This document shows, one piece after another, positions 10,051 to 22,439 of a DNA stretch of 64,000 nt. Under the pieces are notes generated by a model. It ran no database searches. It saw nothing but the letters and a program-made list of their open reading frames with translations, and was not told the origin of the DNA. Origin of the DNA: Mytilus galloprovincialis (lineage: Eukaryota > Mollusca > Bivalvia > Mytilida > Mytilidae). How positions within the stretch are numbered: the stretch's first letter is position 1; each line of letters opens with the position of its first letter. The stretch lies in NCBI RefSeq assembly GCF_965363235.1, contig NC_134848.1, forward strand, positions 61,280,181 to 61,344,180, in the 5' to 3' direction. Both the position numbers and the translations under genes were made by a program.

Positions 10051-10281
10051 TACTGTAAACCAACTTATTTTCGCGTATACTTTATTTCGCGTTTACTGCT
10101 TACTGACACTTTTCGCGGCGATTTAATTTCGCGATTTTCAAATTTGCTTGATCATGTTGATGTAGTTAAATATGTAACGATCCAAATTGGACATATCCGT
10201 GACTATTTATATTTGCGTTATTTTTGTACCTGCGAATGTCGCGAAAATAAATCACTCACGAAAATTAGTTGGATTGCAGTA
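10051..10281. mobile_element. Nested MITE, ends CTGTAAACCAACTTATTTTC, TA duplication
   Basis: TA flanks CTGTAAACCAACT...AGTTGGATTGCAG. The body is rich in TTTCGCG and CGCGAAAA phrases. It is inserted in the left end of the outer element. Confidence 0.65.
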
Positions 10282-10479
10282 TTCATGTTATTCATTGGAT
10301 ATCAATTTTCGTGGATTTGGTGGTGACCCAAAACCACAAATTCAAATGTCCAAAGAATTACAAATCGAATATATATATATAGGAGTTTATGCAGACTTTT
10401 AAAAAGCCACGAAATCAAATATCCACGAAAAATGCAAGTTTTCCTCATTGTCCCTGAAAATTGATACCCACAAAAATAA

Positions 10480-10763
10480 GGGAGCTACCATTTGATTTTT
10501 ATGGGGGGGCTAGGATAAAAAATTTTGTCCTGCATTTTTTTTTAGCTGTAATCTCTGTCCTGCCTTTTTATTTTTCACTCTGTTCGGTCCTGCCTTTTTT
10601 TTTTTTTAGTTTATCCTGACTTTTTTTTACCTAAATTGTCGTCCTGACTATTTTTTTTTGCAAGTGTCTCATCCTGCTTTTTTTTTTTACTCCAAACTCC
10701 TGTCCTGCCTATTTTTTTCAAATTTCATCCTAGCCCCCCCATAAAAATCAAATGGTAGCTCCC
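10480..10763. mobile_element. Nested PIF/Harbinger-like MITE, ends GGGAGCTACCATTTGATTTT
   Basis: TAA duplications stand at 10477-10479 and 10764-10766. Inverted ends of about 36 bp run into a G/C tract, and between them lies an array of 'tcctgcctttttt' units. A second copy with inverted interior is at 50759-51067. Removing it and one TAA restores the right end of the outer element. Confidence 0.82.
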
Positions 10764-10784
10764 TAAGTGAATCTACTGTAGTTA

Positions 10785-11067
10785 GCTGACATACATCGTG
10801 AGAATCCTGACTTTGTCCATGATTCCATCTTTCTCTTTAGGAGTTTCGATTCTTAAAATGTCTTTTGTCTTTGTCTGCAGATTTCATTCCATAGCTCTGT
10901 TACCATGGCAACTGCCTTCCATCATTTTCTAGGAGAATTGAGAATGTTATATGATGGCATCAATAATGAAAATAAAATAAAAATATTAATCATCAAAAAA
11001 CTATTTTTACTATCATGTACTATAACATGTGTACGGTAAATTCAGAAAATTATTCATGTTAAGTTAT
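10785..11067. other. Unique sequence, possible unannotated exon on the minus strand
   Basis: This is one of few non-repetitive stretches upstream of the zinc-finger exon. On the minus strand, after CTGCAG near 10879, a short open frame reads TKTKDILRIETPKEKDGI. No clear donor was found, so it is not called as an exon. Confidence 0.2.
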
Positions 11068-11357
11068 TTAAGGTGGTACCGACACTTTCACTAAAACTAA
11101 TTTGGCTCGTTTAATTTTCATAAAATGTTGTCAAAGTATTTACTTTTGATCCTTTAGTCAAATAAATATATATATAAAAAATTTGAAAATTTCGAACCAA
11201 CCGTTTTGTCAGAAATATTACACTGGTTATATAGAAATTTGACAAACACCAACTTTGATCATTGAGAAGCTTAATATTCCTTTTACAACACAACGTAATT
11301 GAAACGTTTAGCTGACTTTACAGAGTTATCTCCCTGTAGTGTTAGGTACCACCTTAA
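11068..11357. mobile_element. TTAA-type MITE, copy 3
   Basis: Same family and orientation as 6274-6562, with TTAA at both ends and end GGTGGTACC. Confidence 0.8.
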
Positions 11358-12059
11358 AGGTTTTTATTATGCAAATAATGCAATTTGTTGAATATTGCAA
11401 TAATAAGAACTTGCATTCTGATAGCTGTTACTCCTGTTTGTATGCAGATTTACAAGAAATCACAGTAATCATAATCATGTTTATCATACATTTTTGTCCA
11501 TACTTTTAGTACCTTTAAAAATCAATAATTTCTGAGTTTACAGCATTACATTGTATTTATGATGTGAACTCAGATTGAGAAGTTTTATTTTATATTTTTT
11601 TATTATTTTTTTTTAAATTATTTTGAGCCTCTAAAATAACTAAAATAAACAGTTGCACAATGAGTGCAATGATACGCCCCTAACATTTTCAAAGAATAAA
11701 GTTTAATTACTTCTCCATGTCATATAAGAAATAAATATGAAAGTCAGAAGGGAGCTTTCATCAAAAGATATAAACCAAATTTTCATGAGAATTGCTAAAA
11801 GCATTTTAAGTTATTGTCGGAAAACGGAAAAATCCCCAAATGAAATCGCAAGACATAATTATACATCATTATCATAAATTATATGTGGTAACCTTCAGCT
11901 GTTATCTGCTCTTTGGTCAGGTTGTCTCTTTGACATATTCACATTTCCATTCACAATTTTATGAAATAAATTTGATTAAGTTTTTTCTTATACACTATAC
12001 TGGAGAATATTTATATTTATAAATGAATGGCAATAATTTATTTTGAATTTATCGAACAG

Positions 12060-12335
12060 ACAATAATTTGACTTTCACGTGCCACCCTTACAAAAATCAG
12101 CATTCCCGCGTCACCCTTAGGCTTAGACCCCAATGAGACCCACTTATAAATGCATGGTACAAAAAAGTGTAACTTAGAATACACCTTATGCTAATCCCGG
12201 CTGACTCGGCTGCTTGAACTTTGACACATACAACAATCACTTTTCCATTGTGGCGTCAGATATTTTGTATTGTGACGTCAAAATTTTACAGGAACCTGTG
12301 TGATATCCAGTATAAATGGCTTACAAATAGCGATA
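12060..12335 (+). repeat. Dispersed repeat family E, copy 1
   Basis: Shares ordered phrases ('cttagaccccaatgagaccc', 'catacaacaatcacttttc', 'tatgacgtcaaaat'-like) with 37170-37500. No coding content. Confidence 0.6.
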
Positions 12336-12336
12336 A

Positions 12337-13502
12337 GGTGTATATGTGAGCCAAAATTTGTTCCTGTGAAAAAAGTTCCAGTGGAACTAATATCACAGGA
12401 AATATGTTCTGGGAGAACTTTTTTCATAGATAATTTCAATATAATTTGTTCCATCTCTATGAAATAAGTTCCACACTTTACCTGGTGAAATAAGTACTGT
12501 GTTGGTGAAATTTGTTCCTTACCTAGTGAAATAGGTTCCAGGTTTATGAAATTTGTTCCTTACCTGGTGAAATAAGTTCTGGGTTTGTGAAATTTGTTCC
12601 TCACCTGGTAAAATAAGTTCCTAGTCTGTGAAATATGTTCCACTGGTTAAACAGGTTATCTTATATACTGAACATTTGTCATCAATGAGTTTAAAGTTAT
12701 CATTCAAGTGCATTATAAAAATAAGTATAATATATTGATAATACAATAAATGAAAAATGTAAATCATCCAAAAAGAATCTTGTGGACTATAGCAAATGTT
12801 TAATTATAAACGTAATTCATCGAAATCAAAATTAAAAATATCAAAATGACAGTCCCACTTTGAGCCAGAAAAGAGAAAGATAAGAAAAAATCTTTCAGAA
12901 AAAATTAAAGTCAAAGATAACATGAACATATGAACTAACTGTTCCATGACAAGTACATGTATGGCTAGAAACAGGGCCATGACAGTTAACAGGAACCACG
13001 CAGGAATACCACATAAAACATAGATACAAATTATGATAAATTACCATCACTTTATCCTGTAAAACTTAACAGTCTTGCCTGCAATTACACATGTATCCCA
13101 TGCCAGCACACTCAGTACAGCATTTAGCTTGCTTTATAATTAAAGTGTAACAAGAAAATGTTTCGCTGTGCAATATGTTGCAAAGGTACTTATTTCAGTG
13201 AAAATAGGTTTGAGAAGAACTTATTCATTGATTTCTTTGACATATGTACATATTGGTCTTAAACTAATATCACAGGAACTTATTTAAAACTCTTAATATT
13301 AACTGGAACAAAATTCATGGATCTATGATATTTGTTCCGGAACTTATTTCATATTTGGTCTAAAAATTAGTTCCGGAACAAATTTTACAGTGTTGGAACA
13401 TATTTTCTGTGATATAGGTTCCGGCGGAACATATTTCCTATGAAATTTGTTCCAGCGGAACAAATGTCACACCGGAACATATTTTTTGTTACATATATGA
13501 CC
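12337..13502. mobile_element. Foldback-like element with GTTCC/GGAAC arrays at both ends
   Basis: The left 320 bp holds degenerate repeats of the form 'gaaatttgttcc...ctggtgaaataagttcc'. The right 310 bp holds the same motif on the other strand ('ggaacaaat', 'ggaacatattt'). Extreme ends are loosely inverted (GTGTATATGTGAGCC and a complement near 13490-13502). The middle 500 bp has no coding frame. It is probably a non-autonomous transposon with subterminal arrays, class unknown. Confidence 0.5.
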
Positions 13503-15182
13503 AAACTACTGTCCAAAATTTAGCATTGACCAATGAACCATGAAATCAGGTCAAAGACAAATGACAACATGGACAACTGCTAGACAGACATATGCATGCA
13601 CACCTTACAATTATTCCAATTAAGCCAAATTTAGAACTTTGAACTATTCCTTATTATATGTATACATGCAGGGAAATAAAGGTCATTCTGAGCATTTATG
13701 AACCTGTCACATTTTATTATAATCTGTTATATCGTTATCTTTAAGATACATGCATGTAATGATCATGTATAAGACTAGTCCAAAATAAAATAGCCTTGCC
13801 GGACTAGTATAAGACATAATGCATTTCACACTTATATATTCTATTTTTAGCCATCACGGCCATGTTTGTTGGCTGAAGGGGATTAAAAAAAAATTGTACA
13901 TTGCCTCGTACCCTGTCTACTTCTTTTGGTGCACGATACCTCGAAACCGTAACCCAGATCTATACTAGACTGCATTGTTCTTTTCTGTAAGTTTCTCCTG
14001 ATCTGCATGGTGCACATCATTCGTGGGGAATATTTAAATATTACCGCGGGAAAGTCTATTTGTTTACTGAATCAAACGAAATAATCTTTAAATTTTCCAT
14101 TAACAATCAACTGCCGAGCATGTTAAGATAATCTTCTCTATAAATCGCATTACAGGGACAACTTAATAAAACACGTGCCAGTTTGTTTTTAATAAAATTG
14201 TCACATGACATTCACCATCTGTGTTAATACCTAATAAGTATTCAAAAACTACATCAGTTATCGGCCGTCATATGTAACGTTTGTTGTGATCTGTTTTATT
14301 ACCTATGAACTTCTTACCTGTATTGCACACAACATTCACAATGCCACTAGTGGTTAATTATCCTATTTACAAGCTAGCTATGTATAGGCCATGCATGAAC
14401 CATTGTTATATGTATAACATGGTAAATGTAATTGTGTATCAGTGTCAGTAATATGTGTAATGCAATATATGACATATATAAAAACACAAATTTATACGTC
14501 TTACCTTTTCTCGTAACTAATTCTTATTTCCTTCTACAATTGATCTTCTGCAAAAACTAGACTTCAGTTCAACACCAATTTACATTTCACCAATATATAC
14601 GTGTATTTTACCTGTATAGTATTTACCTGTACAATGGTACACTGTCCCCAATAAACATCCTTTAGGGCGACATTTAAATCGTCTGCTCTGAATGGCACAT
14701 ACGTTTAAAGCTAATTAGCAGGTGTTAAACATTTTATTGTGATCAATTTGGTCCATTTAACAAACAAAATGTGTACAATGTATGGGTATAACATTCAAGG
14801 TCTCTTTTAAAATGAATCAAGTGGGAATCAAGTGGCGTCTCTTGTGCATATAATTTAATTAGCAACTATATCATGTATATAGGCATGAAAATATATATGA
14901 GTTGAAACGAGGGAGTTTACAATAATACAAAACATAAATTATAAAACTAAATTTAGCATGTTTAAATCGAAGTTTAACATGTTTAATAATAAAGATATAT
15001 TGTTGATATTTTATAGTATACAAAGCACAGACGTATGTACACATGGTACAAACAAAGTTTACAAAAAAAACATCTTTCTTTTGAATATTTAACAAAATAA
15101 TATTCATATTCTATACACTGCGGGATAGGTGTGTCTGGATTAGAAACCCGACAACACTGAGGACACGCTTTTTAAAACAGTA
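13503..15182. other. No gene seen; one strong minus-strand donor
   Basis: AT-rich single-copy-looking DNA. On the minus strand GAAAAG|GTAAGAC at 14505 is a strong donor and could close a 5' non-coding exon of the zinc finger/homeodomain gene, but nothing else supports it. The small frames at 14871-15328 show no recognisable protein. Confidence 0.3.
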
Positions 15183-16931
15183 ATATGGGTCATTTTAAAA
15201 AAATGTCGAATTTTCAGTACACAGTACACCCATGCTAACATTTGTATTTCTAATGGAAATTTCAGTTGTAATGGTTTAAATGAAAGCTTGTCGGATTTGT
15301 GATTCAGAACACTAATAAAAAAACACACCTTTCATCTATTTTGATATGTTAAACTGCGTTTAAGGCCGATTTTGGGGGTATTTGTGTGCGTACAGTGTCA
15401 GAAAAACACATTTCAAATGATTTTTTTTTTCGATTTTCTGATCGCCTTGATATCTGCAAATTTTTAAAGTGACTTTTTAAGAACGTAAATTATTACTCTA
15501 ACGAAAAATCGTAGCTTCTTTATCATTGTATGTAACATATTATCTACACACTAAATTCAATCAGCGTACGGGAGGTTCATGTCCATCCTGTTACCGCTAC
15601 TTAAAACAGCCGTTAAATTATTCTCCCTATGAATATTCAATCTAATTAAAATATAGATCTCCGATTTCGTTATACTACGTTACTACATATGAGCTCATAT
15701 GTAGTAACGTAGTATAACGAAATCGGAGATCTATATTTTAATATGTAGTAACGCAGTATAACGAAATCGGAGATCTATATTTTAATTAGATTGCATATGT
15801 AGTAACGTAGTATAACGAAATCGGAGATCTATATTTTAATTAGATTGATGAATATTGAATCAGTCAGTGTTGATTTCAAAAGTGCAAAGTAATCTTTACA
15901 TTTAAAACGCCTCGTTTCTTGAACGACAGTGTAGAGAAAAGAAATTTCAAGACATTTAGTGAAAAAAAATAGAGTGTACTTTTTTTTAATGTCTATGCTG
16001 TTACCAACAATTTTGATTAATTACACCAACAGTATGCTTGTAAAAAGTGCAATACCGTGTTGGAAACCAAATTAACAATAGAAAACCATAATCATTTCAC
16101 CAAAGGGAGTAGTTATTCCACAACAACAATCAAAAACGAAGAAATTTGTCTATCCTGTTATGTCTATCCTGTTACTATGGTTGCTATGGTAACAGTAACA
16201 GGATAGACAATTGTAGACAAAAACGTCGTTAAATTTTTTTATCTTAACATATAGGTGCAAAACGAATGAAATATTTCGTTGTTTGAACTCATCTTAAGGT
16301 TATAACGTCTTAATCTTCCCAATTAACCATTTGCAGGTACAATACTGATATCGGTAACAGGATAGACAAAAAGGTAACAGGATAGACTTTTATATAGTGA
16401 TATATCAGAAACGTACGTTCCTGTTACCAATGAAATAAAGAGAAAAGTAAACTAACTTATGAGGGATTTACTTGATGTTGGGTTTATTTGAAAGGGTGAA
16501 AAAATGCCGAACAATATAAATTGCTATCTTAGACTTGCATTACTGGTGGTAATTTTTACAACCGTTAAAAACCAATTTTTAGAGGCATTTTTCAGTACAA
16601 CCTGGAAAATTGGCAAACAATCTATTATTTTACAGAATGAATATATATAGAAGTTTATTTTCTTGAAAACCATTTAATTGGCTACGTAGAACAAGCTTAA
16701 CATTTTATCTGAACCTTTTCTTAATAACACAAAATTTCTTTTGAAAATGGTAACAGGATAGACAAAATATTGTACCACCGATAAAAATATGTTTCAAGAT
16801 ACTCTTGTTTAATATGTTGTTCTTAAAGTACTGTTTGTTTTGATTTGCTAATGTAGAGGGTTGTTTGAATAAGAAACTTTTAATTTTTTTGGCAATTTCA
16901 AAATTCGACATTTTTTTTAAATGACCCATAT
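15183..16931. mobile_element. Unclassified 1.75-kb TIR element
   Basis: The ends, ATATGGGTCATTTTAAAAAA... and its partner at 16900-16931, are 32-bp inverted repeats with about one mismatch. Inside are a palindrome (15637-15850) and at least six copies, on both strands, of the motif GTAACAGGATAGACA (near 15579, 16148, 16161, 16190, 16354, 16372 and 16749). No protein-coding frame longer than about 80 residues was seen, so it is probably non-autonomous. Confidence 0.65.
15637..15850. repeat. Palindrome with two further direct copies
   Basis: A near-perfect palindrome centres on GAGCTC at 15691-15696 with arms of about 49 bp. Two more direct copies of the right arm follow, each containing CGAAATCGGAGATCTATATT. 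The last copy also pairs with the sequence left of the palindrome (AATATTCAATCTAATT). Confidence 0.85.
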
Positions 16932-16934
16932 GAA

Positions 16935-17105
16935 ACTTCAAATAAAAAAAAATGATGCGTCTGTTTTTTATAACAAGTTTGAATTGGCTAGTTTTATTAT
17001 AAAACTTAAAGTCATATGAACCGTGAACCGCAAATTAAAAAAAAAATGATGCATATTTTTTTTTATAACTAAATGGATAGTTTTCATTATAAAACTTATT
17101 TGTAC
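16935..17105 (+). repeat. Two direct copies of an approximately 90-bp AT-rich unit
   Basis: Both copies contain 'aaaaaaaatgatgc' followed by 'ttttttataac' and 'attataaaactta'. They lie just outside the 1.75-kb TIR element. Confidence 0.5.
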
Positions 17106-17559
17106 ATAATATACTTTTTTCTCAAGATTTTTTTAATCCGTCCAAATTTAGAAGAAATTTACTCTTTTTTATATCTATTTCACAGACAACAATTCGGTGA
17201 CATGTTTTCCATTTGCAGTGAACTCAGCGTCTCCTATCATGCAAAAACCCAGTGGTCGCAATAAGCATCGCTCTGTTATCGAAATAAACTATGGTATACA
17301 CATGCTTAATTACCTCAATATCCAGGCTTCTTTGTTGATTGTTTACTTAGACATGTTAGATGACAATCGTAAACTAATTCGGCCTAAAACATGACAATTG
17401 ATTAGCTGTCATATTTTCACATCATAACAGACCAAGTGAAATATTTTTTACGATTATTCTATATGGATGATTATAAAAAAGATAAAAACGTGCACAGAAC
17501 TAAGTTTATGATACATACATGCAATGGGTACAAACATTCCCTTATCACGAGAACTGAAA

Positions 17560-17770
17560 CGTTTGCCGCAAACTTGCAGCAGACTTTCCGCAATTTTGCG
17601 ACAAACAAAAAGTTTGCAGGAAAACAGAAAGTAGTATTTGCAGATATTTGCCGCTTGCTGCAAACTTCAAGCACACATTAATATTGCTGCAATCTTGCGA
17701 CAAGTTTGCAGAAACATCAATGTTTACAGTGAGGTTGCAAGAATGTTAAGATAATAAAGAACGTTAGCCG
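17560..17770 (+). repeat. Repeat rich in GCAAACTTGCAGC / TTTGCAG, copy 1
   Basis: Short phrases such as 'gcaaacttgcagcag' and 'cgacaagtttgcag' recur. An inverted relative is at 35200-35525. Short open frames on both strands are by-products. Confidence 0.55.
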
Positions 17771-17804
17771 TAAGATTGCAGAAATTTTTTCAAACTACCA
17801 TTCT

Positions 17805-17945
17805 CACAAGGTCGTCAAGTTGGTTACTTATTCCTTATTCCTTATTCGTTACTTATTCATTATTCGTTATCTATTCGTTACTTATTCCTTATTCCTTATT
17901 CGTTCCCTATTCGTTACTTATTCCTTATTCCTTATTCGATTTCTA
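17805..17945 (+). repeat. Simple array of TTATTCCTTA / TTATTCGTTA
   Basis: About fifteen degenerate copies of a 6-10-bp pattern (TTATTC[CG]TTA) in 140 bp. Confidence 0.8.
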
Positions 17946-18059
17946 ATATCCTTCCCACTTTTTAATTCTTTATATTCTTATCTCTGGTAAATTTGTTGAG
18001 GTAAACATGGTAAAATGACCCTTACCTTTTACCACCTATTTATACGTTTAAACTATATT

Positions 18060-18525
18060 ATTGTTTGTGTTCAACCGATGTACCCGTTTCAGCGCACGGT
18101 TGATACCCTGTTACTTATTCATTCCTTATTCGCTTTTAATACGCGTGTTATACATTGCACCTTGAAATAAATCGATTTTCAATTGTTTTCATGTCTCTGG
18201 TGGCAGCTGTGTGTTCTTCGTGGTGAAATAATCATATTAGTGCGTATGTACCCGTTTAAGCGCTGGACTGATACACAGTTACTTATATTCGTTCCTTATT
18301 CTCTTATAATACGTGTGTTATACGTTGTACTTTTAAAAATAAATATTTTCGTGTCTCTGGTGGTAACTTTGGGTTCTTAGGGGTGAAATAACCCTATTAT
18401 AATAATTGAATAAGGAACGAATAAGTAACAGGGTATCAATCGAGCGCTGAAACGGGTACATAAGTTCTAATAAGGTTATTTTACCTCTCACGTACAACGT
18501 ATAATACACGTATTATAGAGGTTTC
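18060..18525. repeat. Two direct and one inverted copy of a roughly 120-bp unit
   Basis: The phrases 'tgtacccgttt.agcgc', 'gttacttatt', 'ttataatacgtgtgttatac' and 'gggtgaaataa' occur twice directly (near 18078 and 18246) and once inverted (18405-18520). Confidence 0.6.
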
Positions 18526-18529
18526 CCGC

Positions 18530-19045
18530 TTTGCGACCGTACCAACCGTAGTACGAACTGGGAGCCGTCATTGAACTTTTTTTAAAATAATGCATTTATG
18601 CCCTTAATGTCAAAGTATGTTTTATGAATTGTTAACAAAAGTATTTGTATGATTTTTAGCTACTGCAAGTCAACTTTCCTTCCTTGTCACCATTTATCCT
18701 CCCATTAAGTATAAAACAGTTATTCCCCTTGCAAAAGTCCAATAATAAAGAACCAGACCTATTTTTTTCCAATATCTCTATTTATTCCTTCCCTCGGAAT
18801 ATCTAAAAAGCCTAAAATCGACACACTATTTTCTATTAAATCAGAGAAATTATTTGAAAGATCATGAGAATCTAAAATAAGAAAATCTTTCTCTGATGCT
18901 GTTCGACCATTAAAATCGCCAACCTAACTGACAAATTTATATCGTGATGACAACTCATTTTCGGTGATAGAGATAAACTGTAAACAGCAATAATGTTCAG
19001 CAAAGTTAGATAATCAAATAAGTCAATATGACCAAAATGGTAAAA
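18530..19045. other. No gene seen
   Basis: AT-rich DNA without a convincing coding frame, RNA gene or repeat structure. Confidence 0.4.
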
Positions 19046-19049
19046 TAAT

Positions 19050-19275
19050 GCATGTGGATCAGGATCTGCTTACCCTTCCGGAGCATCTACGATGTTGGGG
19101 ATTGTGTTGCTTAGTCTTTAGTTTTCTATGTTGTGTCATTTTTACTAAAATATTATTTGTGATTTTTGTCTGTTTGCCTTTTTTCGCCATGGCGTTGGCA
19201 GTTTATTTTTTTATCTATGAGTGTGAATGTCGCTCCTGTATCGTTCGCGCCTCTTTTGTTTCATATTTTTGATGA
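19050..19275 (+). repeat. Penelope-tail-type dispersed repeat
   Basis: Contains 'ggatctgcttacccttccg', 'tttagttttctatgttgtg' and a phrase like 'tgtcgctcctgtatcgttcg', shared with 22440-22645 and 61530-61680. Confidence 0.6.
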
Positions 19276-19309
19276 TTACAGAATAATTCAACCTATAATG
19301 ATATTCAAG

Positions 19310-19715
19310 ATGTTTACCCAAGTCGCGCGTTTCGTCTACAAAAGACTCATTAATGACGCTCGAATCCAACAGAGTTAAAAAGGCCAAAATAAAGTACGAA
19401 GTTGAAGAGCATTGAGGACCAAAATTCCTAAAAGTTTTGCCAAATAAAGCTAAGGTTATCTATTTCTGAGGTAGAAACGCCTTAGTATTTCGAAAATTCA
19501 AAAGTTCTGTAAACAGTTAATTTATTAATATGACCATATCAATGATAATTCATGTCAGCACAAAAGTGCTGACTACTGGGCTGGTGATACCCTCGGGGAA
19601 TTAAAATTCCACAAGCAGTGACATCGACCCAGTGGTTGTAAATAAACTCATCATATATACCAGGATTAAATTTTGTATTTACGCCAGACGCGAAAAGTAA
19701 CACTGAATAAGTCTG
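19310..19715 (+). repeat. Dispersed repeat family C
   Basis: Phrases 'cgcgcgtttcgtctacaaaag', 'gttgaagagcattgaggacc' and 'gacatcgacccagtggttg' recur near 58.1 and 60.9 kb, and inverted near 23.4 kb. Non-coding. Confidence 0.65.
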
Positions 19716-20599
19716 AAAATAGAATATATCAAGGAGAAATCATTAGCCACCTATAAAAATTGCGACCCATGGAAAAAATTCATGTCATCCCATTGTAGTC
19801 TTACAATATCTAATGAAGACCCCTTATCATTATTTAAATAAGTTTTTCAAGTTCTGAACATATATATTGTTTTTACATTTCCCAATATAGTTAACCCCCA
19901 TGTTCTATTTTTACTAATTGGGACCATTTTGGTTTTAGGGTAGGGTTATCGAATACATTTTCAGTATATTGCAGTACTATTTGTAATTCATTGCTGCAAG
20001 GGCGATCCTTCTATAACAAAAGACTCTCGAGTCTGAAATTGTATATTTTGGAATAGGATTCATAATAATTTTGAATGGCAAATGCTCTAAAAATTAATCG
20101 AAATATAAGTATTGGGCCTATAAATGAAAATATTTGAACATTAATGTAGTATCATTCATGGGCACAAAAGAGCGTAAATCCAAAGCCTTCCGATTCTCAA
20201 TTGGTCTGACAAAGTTAATTACATCACTAATTATATTTTAGTATTTTTTTGCATGGTTTATAGATCGGTACTTGGAAATATCATTTTCGCGGAAATTTTA
20301 ACCGTATATCTGTATCTGTCTGATCCAAAGTATTGTTCGGCGTTATCGACATATATTAAACCAATTCTCGCTAAAATCAATGCAAATCAGAGTAAGCTTT
20401 GTCTCTATTTTGAGGACCTATTTCCCCGTTTTAAACGAATAACAACTACAAGTGTTATTTTTTTCTTTATCTTTCCTTTGCCAACAAAGGTCTCGATGGC
20501 ATAAACTTAGCCAATATCCTTCATTATAAATGAGTTCAGTCGAAAATTCCTCCTTACTATACCAATCATTTCTTATACCTTAACCAAACCTATTGCAAC

Positions 20600-22340
20600 T
20601 ACTAAAATTTTCAATTACAAACAAGTTTTACAGGACCTCAATATTGACGACTACAAGTCTAAACCTCCTGATTGCACTTCTGCTATTTCCCAATTCACAG
20701 ATAATCCGACTGGCCACGTTATTACCGGCGACTTCAATATTGTCAATAACACTTCCCTGCGAAATATATTATCGAAAGGTCCGAAATGTCGTGAGCCTAA
20801 ATCCATCAATTGGAAATACAACTAAAAAATGTTGATGGATTCAGTCGAGTATTAAGCCAGGCATTGGGCTAAGCGCGAGATGGAAGACGTAGACACTCTT
20901 TCCGAATGGATTCACGCTGTGAGGTCGTTGATTCAAATCAGAATTAAGAAACTGAATGGGTCTATCAATAATAGTACCCATGCTACGTCAATCTTTAAAG
21001 AACCAAATGTTGCAAAACACTTATCCTACCTCCATCACAAATATGTTGTTGTCCCCACAGATAAAACCTCAAACAAAATCGTTTTTGTGTGTAAAACTCA
21101 TTACATTAACTGCTTGATAAACGAATTAGGTATTGACAATTCACTTGAAAACTCAACATATTCCCTCACGACACTAACCAAAGAGGAAATCCTGGATAAT
21201 CATGATAGGTCTCTTCTATGTTCCTTTAGAATGTCAACCAAAGATGAAGAACTGGATCTTCCATCACCTTATTGGATACATAAATTACATAAGTGCAAAC
21301 AACGGTATATTGCTGGGTATTGCAAGTGCTCCACGAAACCTCTTTCTAAATATTAACATCTATTTTATCAGCAATCAAAGCCGGGCTTCAAAGTTATTGT
21401 GAAAGTGACTATACTTGAGGTGGCGTGATTCAGATGTAGATACTAAATTTTTTTTTAGAGTACATACAATCTAACTCTCTTCCATCTTACAATAGTATTA
21501 AAACATTTGTCTTTTCTACACTTACACAAGTATTCCACATTCCAAACTAAAAGACAAAATGAAATAGTTGGTATTGCTTTGTTTTATAAAGAAGAATGGC
21601 CAACGTAGATACAAGTATCTTGTCTTAGGGAGGGATAAATCCTACTTTGTAAAGAATCACTCTGATTCAAACAAAAAATTCTCTGAAACTGACATTATCA
21701 AGATGCTTGATTTCTTGATTGACAACATATTTGTTACGTTCGGAGGACGTGTTTTCAACAGACTGTCGGCATTCCAATGGGAACCAACTGTGCCCCTCTT
21801 CTTGCGGACTTGTTTCTTTTTTTATTTCTGAGGCTGACTTCATACAGGAACTTCTTAGGAAGAAAGATAAGAGTTAGCAATATCCTTTAACTTTATTTTC
21901 CGCTATATATATGGATGATGTTTTCTCACTAAATAATTCAAAATTTGGATTCTATGTTGAACGCATCAATCCCATCGAACTAGAGATAAAGGATACAACA
22001 GATACAGTTAAGTCGGTCTCATATCTTGACGTACATCTAGAAATTGACAATGAGGGCCGGTTGAAAACAAAACTTTACGACAAAAGAGATGATTTTAGCT
22101 TTCCAATACTAAGTAGCAACACTCCAGCAGCACCTGCATACGGGGTATATATCTCCCAATGCTACGATATTCCCGTGCTCATGATTTTCCTGATAGAGTG
22201 TTGCAGCTCACAAGAAAACTATTAAACCAATAGTTCCAAATGGTGAAGTTGAAATCATCCCTTCGTAAATTTTACGGACGCCATCACGAGTTGGTTGACC
22301 GTTATGGAATAACTGTTTCACAGATGATATCGGATATGTT
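20600..22340 (+). mobile_element. Penelope-like retroelement, broken copy
   Basis: A reverse-transcriptase region of the Penelope-like class that is common in bivalves. Recognisable parts in order: an N-terminal piece around VITGDFNIVNN, the block VVVPTDKTSNKIVFVCKTHY, a WIHKLHKC finger segment, the catalytic YMDD motif in a VFSLNNSKF context, and the thumb-side SYLDVHLEID...YDKRDDFSF block. No GIY-YIG endonuclease was recognised. It is a fossil with several breaks spread over the frame, of moderate age judged by how clear the motifs still are. Its non-coding tail follows at 22440-22645. Confidence 0.85.
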
Positions 22341-22439
22341 TCTTATATCGTAACTACAATAACCTTCCCTTTCATGAATGTGACCTACAGAATTAGACTA
22401 ATTACCGTATTTGTTATAACATGAGCAACCCAACGGGTG

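Larger units (their letters stand above)
10037..10780. mobile_element. MITE interrupted by two other MITEs
   Basis: The outer ends read TACTGTGAATTCAT and its inverted partner GAATCTACTGTA. The body uses the same 'ttcgtggat' phrases as 2247-2474. Two other elements lie inside (10051-10281 and 10480-10763), each with its own target-site duplication, so it is the oldest of the three. Confidence 0.75.
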
